A stretch of 64,000 bases of DNA from Tethya wilhelma (GCA_964030475.1 CAXIPT010000003.1:8162515-8226514); one strand, 5' to 3'; counted from the first letter of the stretch, positions 1 through 11,256 are shown. Notes: generated from the sequence alone by a model not told the origin. Program-made: numbers and translations.

Positions 1-172
1 TCTCTGCAACAGAAGCAGCTCCACCCCTCAAATTTTGCATGGAGCATGCTGAGGTGTAGCGCAGCACAGCCGTGCAAGAAAAAAATTTTCGCGCAAAAAC
101 GCGAATTAAACTAAAACCGCATTTTACTCCAAAAACAATAATTTCCTAACCGGCACGTTTTCCCTTGACAGG
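1..172 (-). repeat. End of a terminal-repeat element, cut by the window start
   Basis: This stretch is the reverse complement of roughly 31870-32041, with scattered differences. The shared blocks include the motif for GCTGCTTCTGTTGCAGAGA and the CGCGTTTTTGCGCGAAAA region. At 31863 the same sequence is the left end of an element bounded by inverted repeats, so this is a second, inverted copy whose interior lies outside the window. Its terminus abuts the broken transposase that ends at 173, which suggests it inserted into that gene. Confidence 0.6.
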
Positions 173-900
173 TCACATATTTGCTGTATCCAAAGCAAAT
201 CCCACAACATTATTCCATAGTATGCTTTGAGACTGTAACTCTCTTTTAAGTGCATCAAAAAGTGCCTCTGCACTGGACACAATACATACAGGCATAGCCA
301 GAAATCGTGTTACTGGTTGACGAGCTATATCATCCCAATACCGTACTATTATGGCAAAATACTTTTCATAAACTTGGTCATTGCCACACAAGATGGAAAA
401 AAGCTCAGACTGGCATGTACTGATTACTTCAGCATTCATAGTGCTGGAGTGTTTCACAATAGCTGTAGTCTTTGTTCTGACTGAAGCGTATTGTTCAGCA
501 ATTTTGCTATCAGAAAACATGACCTTACACAGCCTGGTGAAGTGGTCGGCAGCAGGAAAAGGAATATTGTGTTCAGCAATGAACATAGCAAAGTAAATCT
601 CAGCTGATGTGACTTGGTTATTAAGAGATTCTTTACTGAAAGAAGCAGTAACTGATTGGCCATACCACGTGCACTGTCTGTGTGTTTCTTACTGTCCACG
701 TGGCGTTTCACATCATGGACCCCCTCCACTAGCAATAGAAAAGTCAGTTCCACAAATATTACAGTGTACAAATGTTGATCCTTTTTTACTCTCAGACATA
801 CAGTAGCGCTCCCATCAGACTGCCACTTACTGGATCTTTTGCGCCTCATAGATGAAGGACCAGCATCATTGTCAGCTTGATTAGACACAATCTTATGCAC
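173..900 (-). pseudogene. Broken hAT/BED-type transposase-like N-terminal region
   Basis: The minus strand carries pieces of a BED/ZBED-type, hAT-derived protein in different frames. From about 790 down to 690 there is a zinc-finger-like block: CNICGTDFSIASGGG in one frame, then HDVKRHVDSKKH in another, giving a C-x2-C...H-x5-H arrangement. A C5 tract at about 720-724 is the likely frameshift site. Lower down, the frame from 586 to 173 reads the following segment (FIAEHNIPFPAADHF) and ends in FALDTANM, which resembles the start of the hAT catalytic region. At least three frame changes break it and the catalytic domain is missing. Family assignment is from remembered motif patterns; it could also be a domesticated ZBED-like gene that has decayed. 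Confidence 0.6.
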
Positions 901-1337
901 ATGTCACCGACTCACGTGGATTCTGGGAAATTTTTCTCAGCTTCCGGGACCGCGGGACAGTACCGCTATAAACAGGACAATCCCGGAAAATTCAGGACAG
1001 TTGCCAAGTATGCATACTCTGTTGTTTGATTTTAAATTGCATACGTTAAAAATGTAATTGGGCGAGCCATCCTTGAGTGTTGAATAGGAATTTTGTCAAT
1101 TATTTGTCTGTCATTCGTTTGTTGGATTACTCACATGCACAAGAAAAATTAAAATTAATTTACAGTATGTGCAATGCCAGATCTCAAAAATAGCCGTTCA
1201 CTCAGTGTTTACTTATAGTTATAAACGCCCCAACATTGAAGAAAACTCTACAGGGAGCATATGATATGGAGCAAGAAATGCCTGACCCTAGTCAACGAGA
1301 AGCCTGGTGGGTGAGATGATGGGAGATATCACAGTTG
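901..1337. other. No gene recognised
   Basis: Unassigned sequence between the broken hAT-type gene and the TTAA-flanked element. No open frame of note and no clear repeat structure was seen. Confidence 0.4.
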
Positions 1338-1341
1338 TTAA

Positions 1342-2018
1342 CACTTAGAGGACGATTGTCACGAATCCGTGACATAATTATTAATATGTACCACTTCCGG
1401 AAGACGATTGTCACGTTTCCGTGACGCGATAGTCGCGATCGCGATTTTCGGTTTTAGTTTCTCGTTTTCTCCATGGTTTTAGCTAGTAGAGGCTTAGTAC
1501 TTGCTATGTTAGTCCAGCAATAACTAGGCTATATGACCATAGCATCGCTTTTGTAACTCTGTTCAACTAGCTGACAAAAAAGCCTAAGACGCTAAGCTTT
1601 GTATAATAATTATACGCGAACATGACAGACTTATGAGTTAAAAACTAGCTAGCCTTACTAAATCCCAAAAGCAATGGAATAGCCTTATAACCTAGCTATC
1701 CCTGCAGTAATATATAAAGTACTAACCTTGTGCTCTGTAGGACTCTAGAGAAAACAAGCTACTAAAAGCAATGGTCGTGATCGTGACCTTTGTCGCTTTA
1801 TGAGCCTATAGCGCCACGCCCATTTCAAGGTTTATGTTAGTAGCTCATGTCTTAGTAGGGCAATACCTTACCTGTCTGCACAGCTAGTTCAAAGTTCACA
1901 GATACAAGCTTCCTGCCAAAAAAATGTGCTGAAGTTGCACTTACGCTTGCACACGCGTATAAATTTTGTACCCGTATTTTGGGTTCAAAGGTCATTAATT
2001 TAACCCGTCCGCTAAGTG
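1342..2018. mobile_element. piggyBac-like non-autonomous element
   Basis: The stretch is bounded by inverted ends CACTTAGAGGACG (left) and CGTCCGCTAAGTG (right), with TTAA immediately outside both (1338-1341 and 2019-2022). TTAA target duplication is characteristic of the piggyBac superfamily. Inside the left end there are two copies of a block of the form GACGATTGTCACG-NN-TCCGTGAC, each containing the inverted pair GTCACG/CGTGAC, which look like subterminal transposase binding sites. There is no coding sequence in its 677 bp, so it would depend on a transposase supplied elsewhere. Confidence 0.6.
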
Positions 2019-2085
2019 TTAAGAAGCAGGTATTTAATTACAACCCAAGTAGATGTTCAAGCTCTGCTGTGACCCATAAAGTTGA

Positions 2086-2680
2086 TATTCCCAGTACGGT
2101 AGTATTGGGTACATAGGATGGCCCATTAGCGAAATACAAATATTCACGCAAATAACTGCAAAAACTGAGTGCTTGGCTCTATAAGGCTTCTTAAGCTATT
2201 ATTTAGCTCTTTCTCTTTCTAATGATCCCAAAAACATGGCCTAAAATCATCGCTAAAGTAACAAACTAAAATATGCCAAACCTCCTATTTTTCCATCTTC
2301 TTCTTCTTCTTAATCTTTTATGTTGGCAAGAGACGGCTTGCCTTCAAGAAGGTGATTCTTGAACAAATAAATTTGGTTTCTTTGTCTTCAATTGCTTTTG
2401 CCATCAATTTTTTGTCTATCATTGAGTCACTAGATACAAAGCGAAAAGCACCTTCTCCATATGGCTGCCATTAATTTCCAACTCAAGCATTATTCATAAG
2501 CTAGCTTGTATAACGACTCTTTCCATATTCAAGTGGGCAATATTTGGTATCTATTGCAAGTATGCTGCAGTGTCCCATGTTCTGGTTCTGTCCTATCCTC
2601 TGTTCTATGTGTTCAGTTCTCCAGTAGGGAAGTTATTTTTAGCTAACAAGACACAAATCACGCTTTCAGCTTAGAGTTTC
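2086..2680 (+). repeat. Family B repeat, copy 1
   Basis: It starts at the palindromic motif CCCAGTACGGTAGTAtTGGG and continues with the family B body (CATTAGCG, CAAATATTCACG, GAGTGCTTGGC, TTTAGCTCTTTCTC, CCCAAAAACATGG). The last 150 bp (about 2530-2680) reappear inverted at 12115-12262. Non-coding. Confidence 0.6.
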
Positions 2681-2929
2681 AGCTGTCTGCAAGGCATGTC
2701 TGGGCATGTGCACCCCCTCTTGCGAAATTTACATGAAGGTTTGTTTTATAATGCGCTATTTTTTAGTTTCTATGCACTTACTTAGTAGCAACACGTAAAG
2801 CAGTCATCTTTCGCTAGAATTCAACAACTATTAGAAGCTTTCTATTTGCTGCCACAACGCTTTAGAGAGTGTTCGATTAGCAAGCGCTTGCTACTGCTCG
2901 ATTTAATGAATGGGAGGGGCTAAAACCAG

Positions 2930-3014
2930 GTAACTAAGTGGGTGTGGTTTCCGGTCGCGCAAAAAAAAAAAAAATCTGGCACGCATCTTTTCTAAAATCC
3001 TGGCTACGCCCCTG
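2930..3014. repeat. Family C fragment (right end)
   Basis: It ends in AAATCCTGGCTACGCCCCTG, preceded by a GGTCGCGCAAA stretch, matching the right ends of the full copies at 13624-13993 and 56745-57094. The left part cannot be aligned with confidence, so this is a truncated or very diverged copy. Confidence 0.45.
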
Positions 3015-3128
3015 TGGGCAACTGTGACTGGTACAGGCTGAGGTGTGCCCCGTTGGCAAGTTCTCTGCTCATGATCAGGCTAAAGACTAAATTCCACTGA
3101 TATTATGAATAATTATTCCAAAATGTAG

Positions 3129-3425
3129 AACAAACAAGTACAGAAAAACATTAATTCCCAGTACGGTAGTACTGGGTACATAGGAATGGCACGGAAGGTC
3201 CATTAGCGTAAAACAAATATTCACGCAAATAACTTGGGATGCTCTGACTCTAAAAGGCTTTTTTAGCTTCTAATGAGCCCAAAAACATGGTCTAAAACCA
3301 TTGCTAAAGTACCAAACTAAAATATACCAAACCTCCAATTTTCTCTATCTTTTCTTCTTCTATCTTGCGCTCTGAGGGTGCTCACTTTCAGAAACTGATT
3401 CTTGAATAAACTTAGTTCAAGTATG
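3129..3425 (+). repeat. Family B repeat, copy 2, with a family A end in front
   Basis: The sequence AACAAACAAGTACAGAAAAA (3129-3148) matches a family A terminus. It is followed at 3154 by TTCCCAGTACGGTAGTACTGGG split over the usual B start. The B body continues to about 3425 and then stops at the minisatellite. This is the reverse arrangement of the B-then-A order seen at three other sites. Confidence 0.55.
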
Positions 3426-3439
3426 GGGGGTGATTAGTG

Positions 3440-3815
3440 CCAAAATGTGGCTATATGCGATAAAGTGGAGGGGACATGTTTTGTCAAGTTGAGGGGGTAT
3501 GTTTTATCAAGTGGGGGGTCATGTTTTGTCAAGTGGAGGGGTATGTTTTGGCTAGTAGAGGGGGTATGTTTTGGTATATTTTGTGAGTGGAGGGGGCATG
3601 TTTTGTCAAGTGGAGGATTATGTTTTGTCGATTAGAGGGGGGATGTTTTGCCAGTGGAGGGGGCATGTTTTGTCAAATGGAGGATTATGTTTGTCAAGTA
3701 GAGGGGGAATGTTTTGCGAGAGCAGGGGGCATGTTTTGTCAAGTGGAGGATTATGTTTTTGTCAAGTAGAGGGGTAATGTTTTGCAAGTGGAGGGGGTAT
3801 GCTTGGTCAGTCAAG
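3440..3815. repeat. Minisatellite of GTGGAGGGGGCATGTTTTGTCAA-like units
   Basis: Imperfect tandem units of about 25-36 bp, each with a G-rich part (GTGGAGGGGG or similar) followed by ATGTTTTGTCAAG. Roughly a dozen units can be counted, with length variation. Several frames stay open through it only because the unit lacks stop codons; I do not read these as genes. Confidence 0.8.
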
Positions 3816-3922
3816 TGGAGAGGGCACGGACGAATGGTACTGACATGATGTAGGTGTGGCATGCATAATTATGCAGTTGTAGTGAGCATGTCTGGTTTTC
3901 TCTGAACTTTGAACCATCAACT

Positions 3923-4680
3923 TTGTCTCATCGTGGTGCTCTTCATTTAGAGATTGTTGTGTACAGTGAATGCATGATGTCTGCGTGTGTCGTATCTTTA
4001 AGAAGAGTCGCTTCAGACTTTGCAGTGTACAGGGATGGGAGGCATATTCCTGAAGACACATTGGATTCTTTTATTGTTTCGTTAGAACTTGCGTATCGAG
4101 AACTGGTGGTCCTTGACACAATGACTCCTTTGTCGACCCCACAAAGACAAGCATGTGACATTGTAAGAAGTTCACTTGTTACTTTACAAGCAGTACAAGA
4201 AAGTAACACATATTCTACAATTTCTAGAAGTAGAATATCTGCCTTCCCAGTTCTCACTGGATGTGTTGGCAGACCTCAGTTGCATGTTCCTATGGATCAA
4301 TTAGTGTTTCTAATAGAGTACAACTTCTCGGTTCCTCAAATATCTGACATGCTTGGTGTGTCTGTTAGAACCATTTGTAGAAGGATATCAGCTTGTGACC
4401 TGTATATACAAGATCGATACATTGCTGTGAGTAATAACAAACTGGATGACCTTGTTAGAAGAAGTGTACTTCATCAGTTCCCAATGTGTGAATGCAAGGA
4501 CATCTTTTAACTCATGGTATTCGTGTACAGCAATATTGCATTAGGGAATCCCAGAGAAGAGTTGACCCAGAAGGAAATTTATTACGTCGTTTACATGGAG
4601 TTCGTCGTAGACAATATTCTGTCCCAGCACCCCGTTCACTGTACCATATAGATGGAAACCACAAATTAATAAGGTTATAT
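3923..4680 (+). pseudogene. Broken rve-type integrase/transposase of a multi-copy animal family
   Basis: The first frame (3923-4510) carries a helix-turn-helix-like block VPQISDMLGVSVRTICRR and then FPMC. A few missing bases at about 4488 shift the frame. The second frame continues MQGHLLTHGIRVQQ, RRVDPEGN, RRRQYSVPAPRSLYHIDGNH and KLIR. This order matches a widespread transposon-related family in which HIDGNHKLIR leads into an integrase core (GGIDGYSR in the family). Here homology stops at about 4680, so the catalytic DDE domain is absent. It could be related to the eukaryotic IS3-like (IS3EU) elements, but that is only a suggestion. A frame break plus truncation indicate a dead copy. Confidence 0.6.
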
Positions 4681-5065
4681 GTGACCGAATTTTGGAAAAC
4701 CGACCACTTCGAGCAATCCGCGAATTTTGAGATAGGGATCGCATTGTAATCAAAGTCATTGCAGCTAGCTATTCTCCAAATTTGAAGCGGCTAGCCGCTA
4801 TAGTTTTGGAGATATGAGCTCAAATATACCGACCGTTCATTCCACTAAAATTGTAATCGAATACGTTGCTGAGTGCGAGTACACGAAATCCGTATACTAT
4901 CCGTGTTACAACGAATTTCTGTTTGTGGTACAATTTTCTTGTAGTATCAGAATATGCATAAAGTTAATTGAAGCACTAGTTAAAAATTACTTTAGGAGCC
5001 TTTTCAAAGACATAGAAGACCAGGGAGCCTTCCAGGAGGATTCACCAGCGAGGTAAGTAAGTCTA
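4681..5065. other. No gene recognised
   Basis: The sequence after the integrase truncation starts TATGTGACCGAATTTTGG and is probably an inserted repeat, since similarity to the integrase family stops abruptly. No terminal repeat could be matched. Confidence 0.35.
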
Positions 5066-7727
5066 TTAAGTAGAATAATATAGCGGATGGGCTGTAACTA
5101 GAATAACTAGGCGCAATTTGTAACTCTGCTCTCTGTTGCCCATCAAGAATGTAGTCTTGATGGACACTGGCCAGACATACAAAAGTGTGTGACCACGTAG
5201 GAATTTTCTTCTTCTTAGAGGAAGGCTTATGACTAGAGTAAGAGACTTTCCGTTTCCATGGCCTTTACATTCCAAAGTAGTTGTGCATTCAGACCAGGTG
5301 TTCCAACAATATTGGAAGGTCCAACAGCTATAGTAAAGAAAAATGAGTACAATCAATATACTTCACAAGTTAATATATGTACCAGCATGCTGTTCTGGCA
5401 TTCTTGCAATTGGAGCCTAAGGATGACGGTATGATAGTCATTATGATGAGCCAACCTTAAACAAATTGCAACAAAAGTAAACTCAACTGATTCATTATGT
5501 CCTCTATGGCAGCAAAAAAGTCTTAAAGAATCCTCCTGGGGGAAGATTGTGAAAATCACTCAAGTGTAAAAACACTTTTTGCTACTAAACAGGTTTTGTG
5601 GTTTTTATGGTATTTCTTGTCATATCTCAGCTTGGGTACTACTTACATTGAAAGTTTATATACCATTGAATATGGCATTCTTGTATTTTTTTGCTACATA
5701 TTCTGTGTACAGGTGGCAGATGTCTCCATATGTTGAACCGCGGGACCATGGAATGCGTTGTAGAAGTGCTCCACCATCCAGGAAATACTGAATTCCATCT
5801 TCTGAGATATTTGCTGGGACCTCACATTTGCAAGTCTTCCAAATGGCATCAGCAAGTGCTGGCTTGTCCGCTTCACGGAGCAAAAGAGAGGAATCAAAGA
5901 GAGCAGATGGATAGCTGCACAATTCATGTTTGAAGGCTGACTCCAGATCATCCGATGATTGCATAACGGTAGTGAGCCTCTGAAAGAGGAGCAGTGGGTC
6001 AATCTGAATTCTGTCTCCATCAATCTTGACTGAAGATGACTTCAAGCCAAGAGTTTGTGCTTGTTTTTTCTTCTGAAATGTATACTCAGCAGGTGTGGTC
6101 CCATTCATTGATGTCAATATCATCTTCCCAATTGCCTCTGCATTATCAGCATTAACAGTGGGGTGAGCATGCACTCCTGTGGCAATACTTCGCAAACTTG
6201 GATCAGAGCTGAATGGGTTTCGCTCATGCAGATACTGGAGTACAGTCAGTGTGTCTTTCCAGTTACGTGCTTTTCTTGCTGCTGTCATATCCTTATTCTG
6301 CTCTCCATTATTGTAGTTAACCCCAGTGAGCTCCTGCATTGTCTGATTAACTTCTGCACAGGCAGGTCTTGACAACAGCCACAATAGTCGTTGATGCTCC
6401 GTCATTCCACGCCCTCGTGTGAGCCCTCCACTGGTCTTGAAACTTATGAGAACCTGCTCAATAATGAGGTCAGATGAAAGACCTGCCGACAGGCGATTGC
6501 TTCTTCGGATCACATATAATCCCTTACTGAAATGTTGGTGGACATCAGGATATTGAGTCTTGAGGTTCGACATCTGCTGCAAATAGAGCATGGCAGACTT
6601 GGTGTATAAGTTGTGGCCTGAAGCTGCCATGTAGGGAAGCATGTCTTGGATAGCCTGCAGATGCAGCTCCCAATTTCCAGTACGCTCTGCTCTGATGAAA
6701 TTGCGCAAGATGTCGATCATGTGCATGTACTGAACCCAAAGTGCTGAAGTTCTGGATGACTTTTTCAACGACTCAAAGTGATTCTTGAGACTGTCCTTGA
6801 TTCTTTCCAGGACATTGGATGAGCACACTTCTTATGCACTTATCTCTCCAGCCATGAGTTTTTCATAGAGGATGAGGGCTTCATCCACATCTTGGTTGTT
6901 GGTGGGTGCTTCTACATCTGCTTCACTGTCACTGCTGCATGAAATAGGTTGGTATGGCAAAGGAGCATTTAACCCACTATGCAGTATCAGAGCATTGAGG
7001 GCTGCATCAACAATTAAGTGTCCAAGCACAGCTGTGCAATAGCCTTGCCACTAAGCATGTGAACAACTGCATTGGGTGCATAGATTGACTCAAGTATTTC
7101 TTGCAGCCCAGATGAATCCATAAGGTGCCCAATGGATCCAAGAAAGTTCATTTCAGTATGGAAACCACCAAGACGCAAAACGATCCCTCTGAGATCACTC
7201 TCCTCAGGCTCAGATTCAATAATCATCAGAGCTTTCCACCACAGTGGCTGATCAAATGTTAGAATTGGGGTGACACTATGTCTTTGTGCATGCTCACTGA
7301 CAAACATGAGTGTAGAATAAATGCATGTGCTGTCACTGGGATTCATGTCGATTATAGGCAAGAATACGACAGATGCTTTCCCTGGGTGGTCACCCTGGTA
7401 TACAAACTGCATCATCCCTGACCACGCTGGTCTGGGGGATCCGAAAATGATTAATGTTTTCAACAGAATATCAAGATTTTCATAGCAGTTCTGAACCTTT
7501 AAATTTAAAAGCTTTTGGTATGTCAGACCAGACATTCCATGAATTTCTTCCTTGTGGAAATGTATCTACACCCTTCTAACAGCAGCAACATCAAGAGAGG
7601 TTATCTTTGCTCTGGGGATTGACTGCCCTGAACTGGTTTCAGGAGTAACAGCAACAATCATACCCATACCATGGAAGGTACCATGGCCATCCAATGTGCG
7701 GATGTTGTGGTCAACGTTTGTTAATGT
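5066..7727 (-). pseudogene. Broken copy of a large invertebrate multi-copy protein family of unknown function
   Basis: One minus-strand reading runs from about 7727 to 5066. Blocks in order: GTFHGMGMIVAVTP; HFHKEEIHGMSGLTYQKL; FGSPRPAWSGMMQFV; FLPIIDMNPSD; TFDQPLWWKA; LRLGGFHTEMNFLGSIG; HMLSGKAIA; LIVDAALNAL; then a 390-residue open stretch (5656-6828) with SRTSALWVQYMHMIDILRNF, RAERTGNWELHLQAI, MLPYMAASGHNLY, SGGLTRGRGM, VNYNNGEQNK and GGALLQRIPWSRGSTYGDIC. I recall this order from abundant uncharacterised proteins in cnidarians, sponges and lancelets; their function is unknown to me. Damage: in-frame stops at about 7568 (TAG) and 6834-6832 (TAA), and a one-base shift at about 7025. A likely intron spans 5663 to 5263 (GTATAT...AAG), joining IFNG to HGNGKS. 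The next exon then loses frame. The N-terminal part is cut off by the LTR that begins at 7719. Confidence 0.65.
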
Positions 7728-8129
7728 GTTATAGTTATTTAGTTTTAATTTGTGCCTCTATGGTTTCTGTTTTGCTCTTGCATCATGTTGTGTCATAGCT
7801 AGTCCTCATGCATCTTCTCTTTGAACTCTGAATAGTGACTATAGTTGTTAATTTGTTTGTGGTTTACACTTCATTAGGCCTTATCTTTGTGTTGCGTGCG
7901 CCCTGAGCGCCTCTCCATTCTCTATAAATAGTCTGTGTTCATTTTTTTGTTTGGAGTTGTCTATTCTCGGTTGCATTCACAGACCTGTTCTGAAGTTATT
8001 TTAGTATTACTGTTGTGATCGAGTATTCTCCTCGCGTGCTCTAGCGTGTTGTGAACGCCTAGTGTACATGCTTAGCTGGCTAGCCTGTTCAGCGCTTGCT
8101 GTTTGTGTCCAAGATAGAGCTCAACAACA
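7719..8129 (+). mobile_element. Left LTR of a BEL/Pao retrotransposon
   Basis: The sequence starts TGTTAATG and ends CAACAACA, giving short inverted TGTT...AACA ends. A TATA-box-like CTATAAATAG lies at about 7922. Just after the end comes TTTTTTGGTCCTTCGAGCCG, which resembles the leader/primer-binding region I associate with BEL/Pao elements. The gag gene begins 135 bp further on. The right LTR is not in the window because the element is interrupted at the N at 10314. The start falls inside the coding region of the broken gene on the other strand. Confidence 0.6.
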
Positions 8130-8263
8130 TTTTTTGGTCCTTCGAGCCGGATACTACGTCGTATCAGTGACATAGCTCGTTTCTTCGAATCCTCAAACTC
8201 GATCACAACTCGCCGCCTGACGGTAATTCAACGACTTCCTACTGCTGTATCTCTCCAAGAATC

Positions 8264-10313
8264 ATGGGAGAGCCCACGCTCGCTACTTATAGAAGACGAC
8301 GAGGCGTTGTGCGTGCCTCTCTAACCCGTCTTACTACACAACTAGCTGAACTAGAATCCAAGGTTCGTGAACCTTCGACTCTGGGCCACGCCCAGAAATT
8401 ATCTACAAAATTGGAATCGCTCGACTCCGAGTTCAAGGTTCATCACTACACTGTGGTGGACGCCATTCCCGAAGATGAAAGTACTGATGCAAACCTCGCT
8501 AAGGAACAAGAAATACTTGACAAGCACGACACTGACGTCGGTGATCTCTCTATTCGACTGGAGAAGCTAGTACAGACATGTTCTTCTAGCTCTGACTCTG
8601 CAGCTCCTCGAGTGGCAGCACGCAATCTATCATACCTACAAGAAAGGCTTGGTGCCGTCAGGGCTCCACTGGCCAAACTCTCTGGCAAATCAGACGAAAC
8701 CCATCTACTGAAGCAATATCAAACCCAGATTGATGACTTCAAGAAAGAACTAATCAGCATTCGTCAGAACATCATCACTACCTGCTCTGATGAAGAGTCC
8801 ACAGCATTGAAACCCACTTTGGCAGACATTGACAAGGTCATCTTTGACTTTTGCCTCAGCATAAAGGAGAAACTCTCCAAGTCACCCACTGATGACGTCA
8901 CCGCTGCAGCTGACATCAGCACAGTTAAACTTCCTAAACTTGACATTCCACAGTTCGATGGTGACATACTCCACTGGCAAACGTTCTGGGAACAGTTTCA
9001 AGTTGCTATTCACATTCGTTCCGACATCTCCAATGCCCATAAGTTAGTCTACCTCCGTCAATCTCTTAAGGATGGTTCTGCCAAGAACTCCATCGAAGGT
9101 TTCTCTCGCTCTGGTGAACAATACGTGGAAGCCATCAAATGCCTGACATCTCGATACGATAGACCACGCCTCATCCATCAGGCTCATGTCCGTAAGATCA
9201 TTGAAGCCGCCAGTCTCAAAGATGGTACTGGAAAGGAGATTCGTCGCCTGCACGACACCGTCCTTCAACACCTACGGGCATTGAAAGCAATGAAGAAGGA
9301 ACCGTCCCCCACCATTCATCACCTCCCTATTGGAAATGAAGCTGGACGCGAACACCATGTTTGAATGGCAACGATTCAGCCATGACCATGCTGATGTCCC
9401 TGACTACAACCTACTCTTAGAATTCCTCAATCTCAGAGCCCAAGCCTCTGAATCACTGTCTACCGAGTCAAAAAAGTCTGTATGCAGTGACAACCTTGCT
9501 CAGCACAAGAAATCTGTCCCCTTCAAGAGTGCTGCTACATCCTTTGCAGCCAGTGCAACTGACCCAAACGCCAACTGCATTCTTTGCAAGACAGAGAGAC
9601 ATCCATTATACTCCTGCCCACGTTTCAAATCACTTCCCCATGACAAGATGATCTCCACACTTAGAACAATCTCTGCATGAACTGTCTCCGACCGGGACAT
9701 TTCTCAAAACAGTGTACGAGCGTCAATAGGTGCAGAAAATGTCAGAATCCCCACCACACCTTGATCCACAACGACATGAAGGAAACTTTTCAGCCAGAGA
9801 AACCTACGCCCACCCTTCAACCTGCTCACATCGTACCAAATGTGTCATCTAACACAGCCACTGGAACAACTTCCAGCACTCTCCTAATGACCTGTCAACT
9901 CATTGTCAATGCAAGACCATGAAAGCCAGACCTCTTCTTGACTCTGGATCATCCACATCATTCATCTCTGAGCGTCTGGCTCGGGTTCTCTGTTTACCAA
10001 GATCCTCAAAATGTCTCAAGATAAGTGGTATCGCTGGATTGTCACGTCAATCTCCACTTCACTCTGTAACTCAATTCACCATATCTTGAATGTTCTCACC
10101 TGATGAGAAGCTGCCAATCACTGCCCTCGCGTGACCTGCGATCTACCCCTTCAACCGGTTCATCCCGATTCAAGGTGGACTCACCTTTCTGATCTCAACC
10201 TGGCAGACCCGGACTTTGGACGTCCTGGAAGAATAGACATCCTCTTGGGTGTTGACATCTATGCTGATGCATTACTGAACGGCCGGCGGACAGGACCACC
10301 CAATTCACCCGTG
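8264..10313 (+). pseudogene. BEL/Pao gag-protease region, frame-broken and truncated
   Basis: The first frame (8264-9364, 366 aa) has a coiled-coil-like N-terminus, then LPKLDIPQFDGDILHWQTFW and KLVYLRQSLKDGSAKNSI, the signature of the DUF1759-type gag domain of BEL/Pao elements. A shift at about 9330 continues the protein as FEWQRF and then a C-x2-C...HPLYSCPRFKSL zinc-binding block. A further change at 9677 gives NCLRPGHFSKQC and RCRKCQNPHHTLIH. An aspartic protease core, LLDSGSSTSFIS, follows at about 9935 in another frame. The last recognisable piece is DFGRPGRIDILLGVDIYAD and LNGRRTGPPNSPV, which ends at an N at 10314 where reverse transcriptase should follow. At least three frame changes indicate a dead copy. 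Confidence 0.8.
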
Positions 10314-10546
10314 NAATCCGTTACACCTATCTGTTACACTTTCTACGTGGTCGCTGCAATGTTTGCGTCATACAATTTTTACGTAAACGGAAATGTTTCA
10401 CATCCACTAGCCTACGATACAACTAAAATACAACATATATTAGTGAACACAACAGATAATACATGGCATTGGTGTTTGGAATTCAATGTTTGATGATTAT
10501 TTTATTGTATGCTTGTTTTATAATGTCAATGAAAAACAATGTAAGA
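10314..10546. other. Assembly break (N) and unassigned sequence
   Basis: The single N at 10314 sits exactly where the BEL/Pao coding sequence stops, so it probably hides a gap or misjoin. The following 230 bp show no recognisable feature before family B begins. Confidence 0.5.
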
Positions 10547-11256
10547 TTTATTCCCAGTATGATAGTACTGGGCACATAGGAATGGCATGGATGGCCCATT
10601 AGCGCAATACAAATATTCACACGAATAACTCAGCAAAAACTTAGCGCTTAGCACTAAAAGACTTCTTAAGCTACTATTTAGCTCTTTCTCTTTCTAATGA
10701 GCCCAAAAACATGGCCTAAAAACATTGCTAAAGTAAACATTCCAAACCTCCAATTTCCTATTCTTCTTCTGTCTTGGCTCAACTTTTCTCAAAGACTATT
10801 CACTTTTAAAAGCTGATTTTTGAATAACAAACTTCGTTTCTCCAAGTCAGTCACTTTTGCCATCGGTTTTTAGCGCCTCTCATTGAGTAGCTAGATACAA
10901 GACGGAAAAGTACTTCCTCCATATGGTCGCCATTAATTTCTATACTCATGCATAAATCATTAGCTTCTAGAAAATTTGAATTGACGACCCTTTTCACACA
11001 CAAAAGTGTGCATTATTTAGAAGTTGTCTGAAACCATTTTGTGATACCTGGTTGCTCTTCTAAGAGATGAATCAGGACTTTGATTATCATAACATAGAAA
11101 GGCAAGTAAATCTTATGATGCAGCTCCTGCCTCCAAATGACTGAGATGTATATTTCACTTTAGTATACACAACTTGCTCAGCAACCCGCTAGCTCAATAG
11201 TCTGGCTTGCCAGACTACTAGCTCGGTAACTAGCTACACACACCAACTCATAACAA
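10547..11256 (+). repeat. Family B repeat, copy 3 (B part of a B-A composite)
   Basis: It begins TTCCCAGTATGATAGTACTGGG (split: the hairpin has two changes) and carries the full B body, then a conserved spacer (CACACAAAAGTGTGC, TTTGATTATCATAACATAG, CAGCTCCTGCCTCC, AGCTACACACACCAACTCA). It ends at the family A copy that starts at 11257. Confidence 0.65.

Noticed and set aside
3447..3862. Overlapping open frames on both strands in the 3440-3815 region
   Set aside because: They are read-through of a minisatellite whose unit lacks stops; composition is pure repeat.
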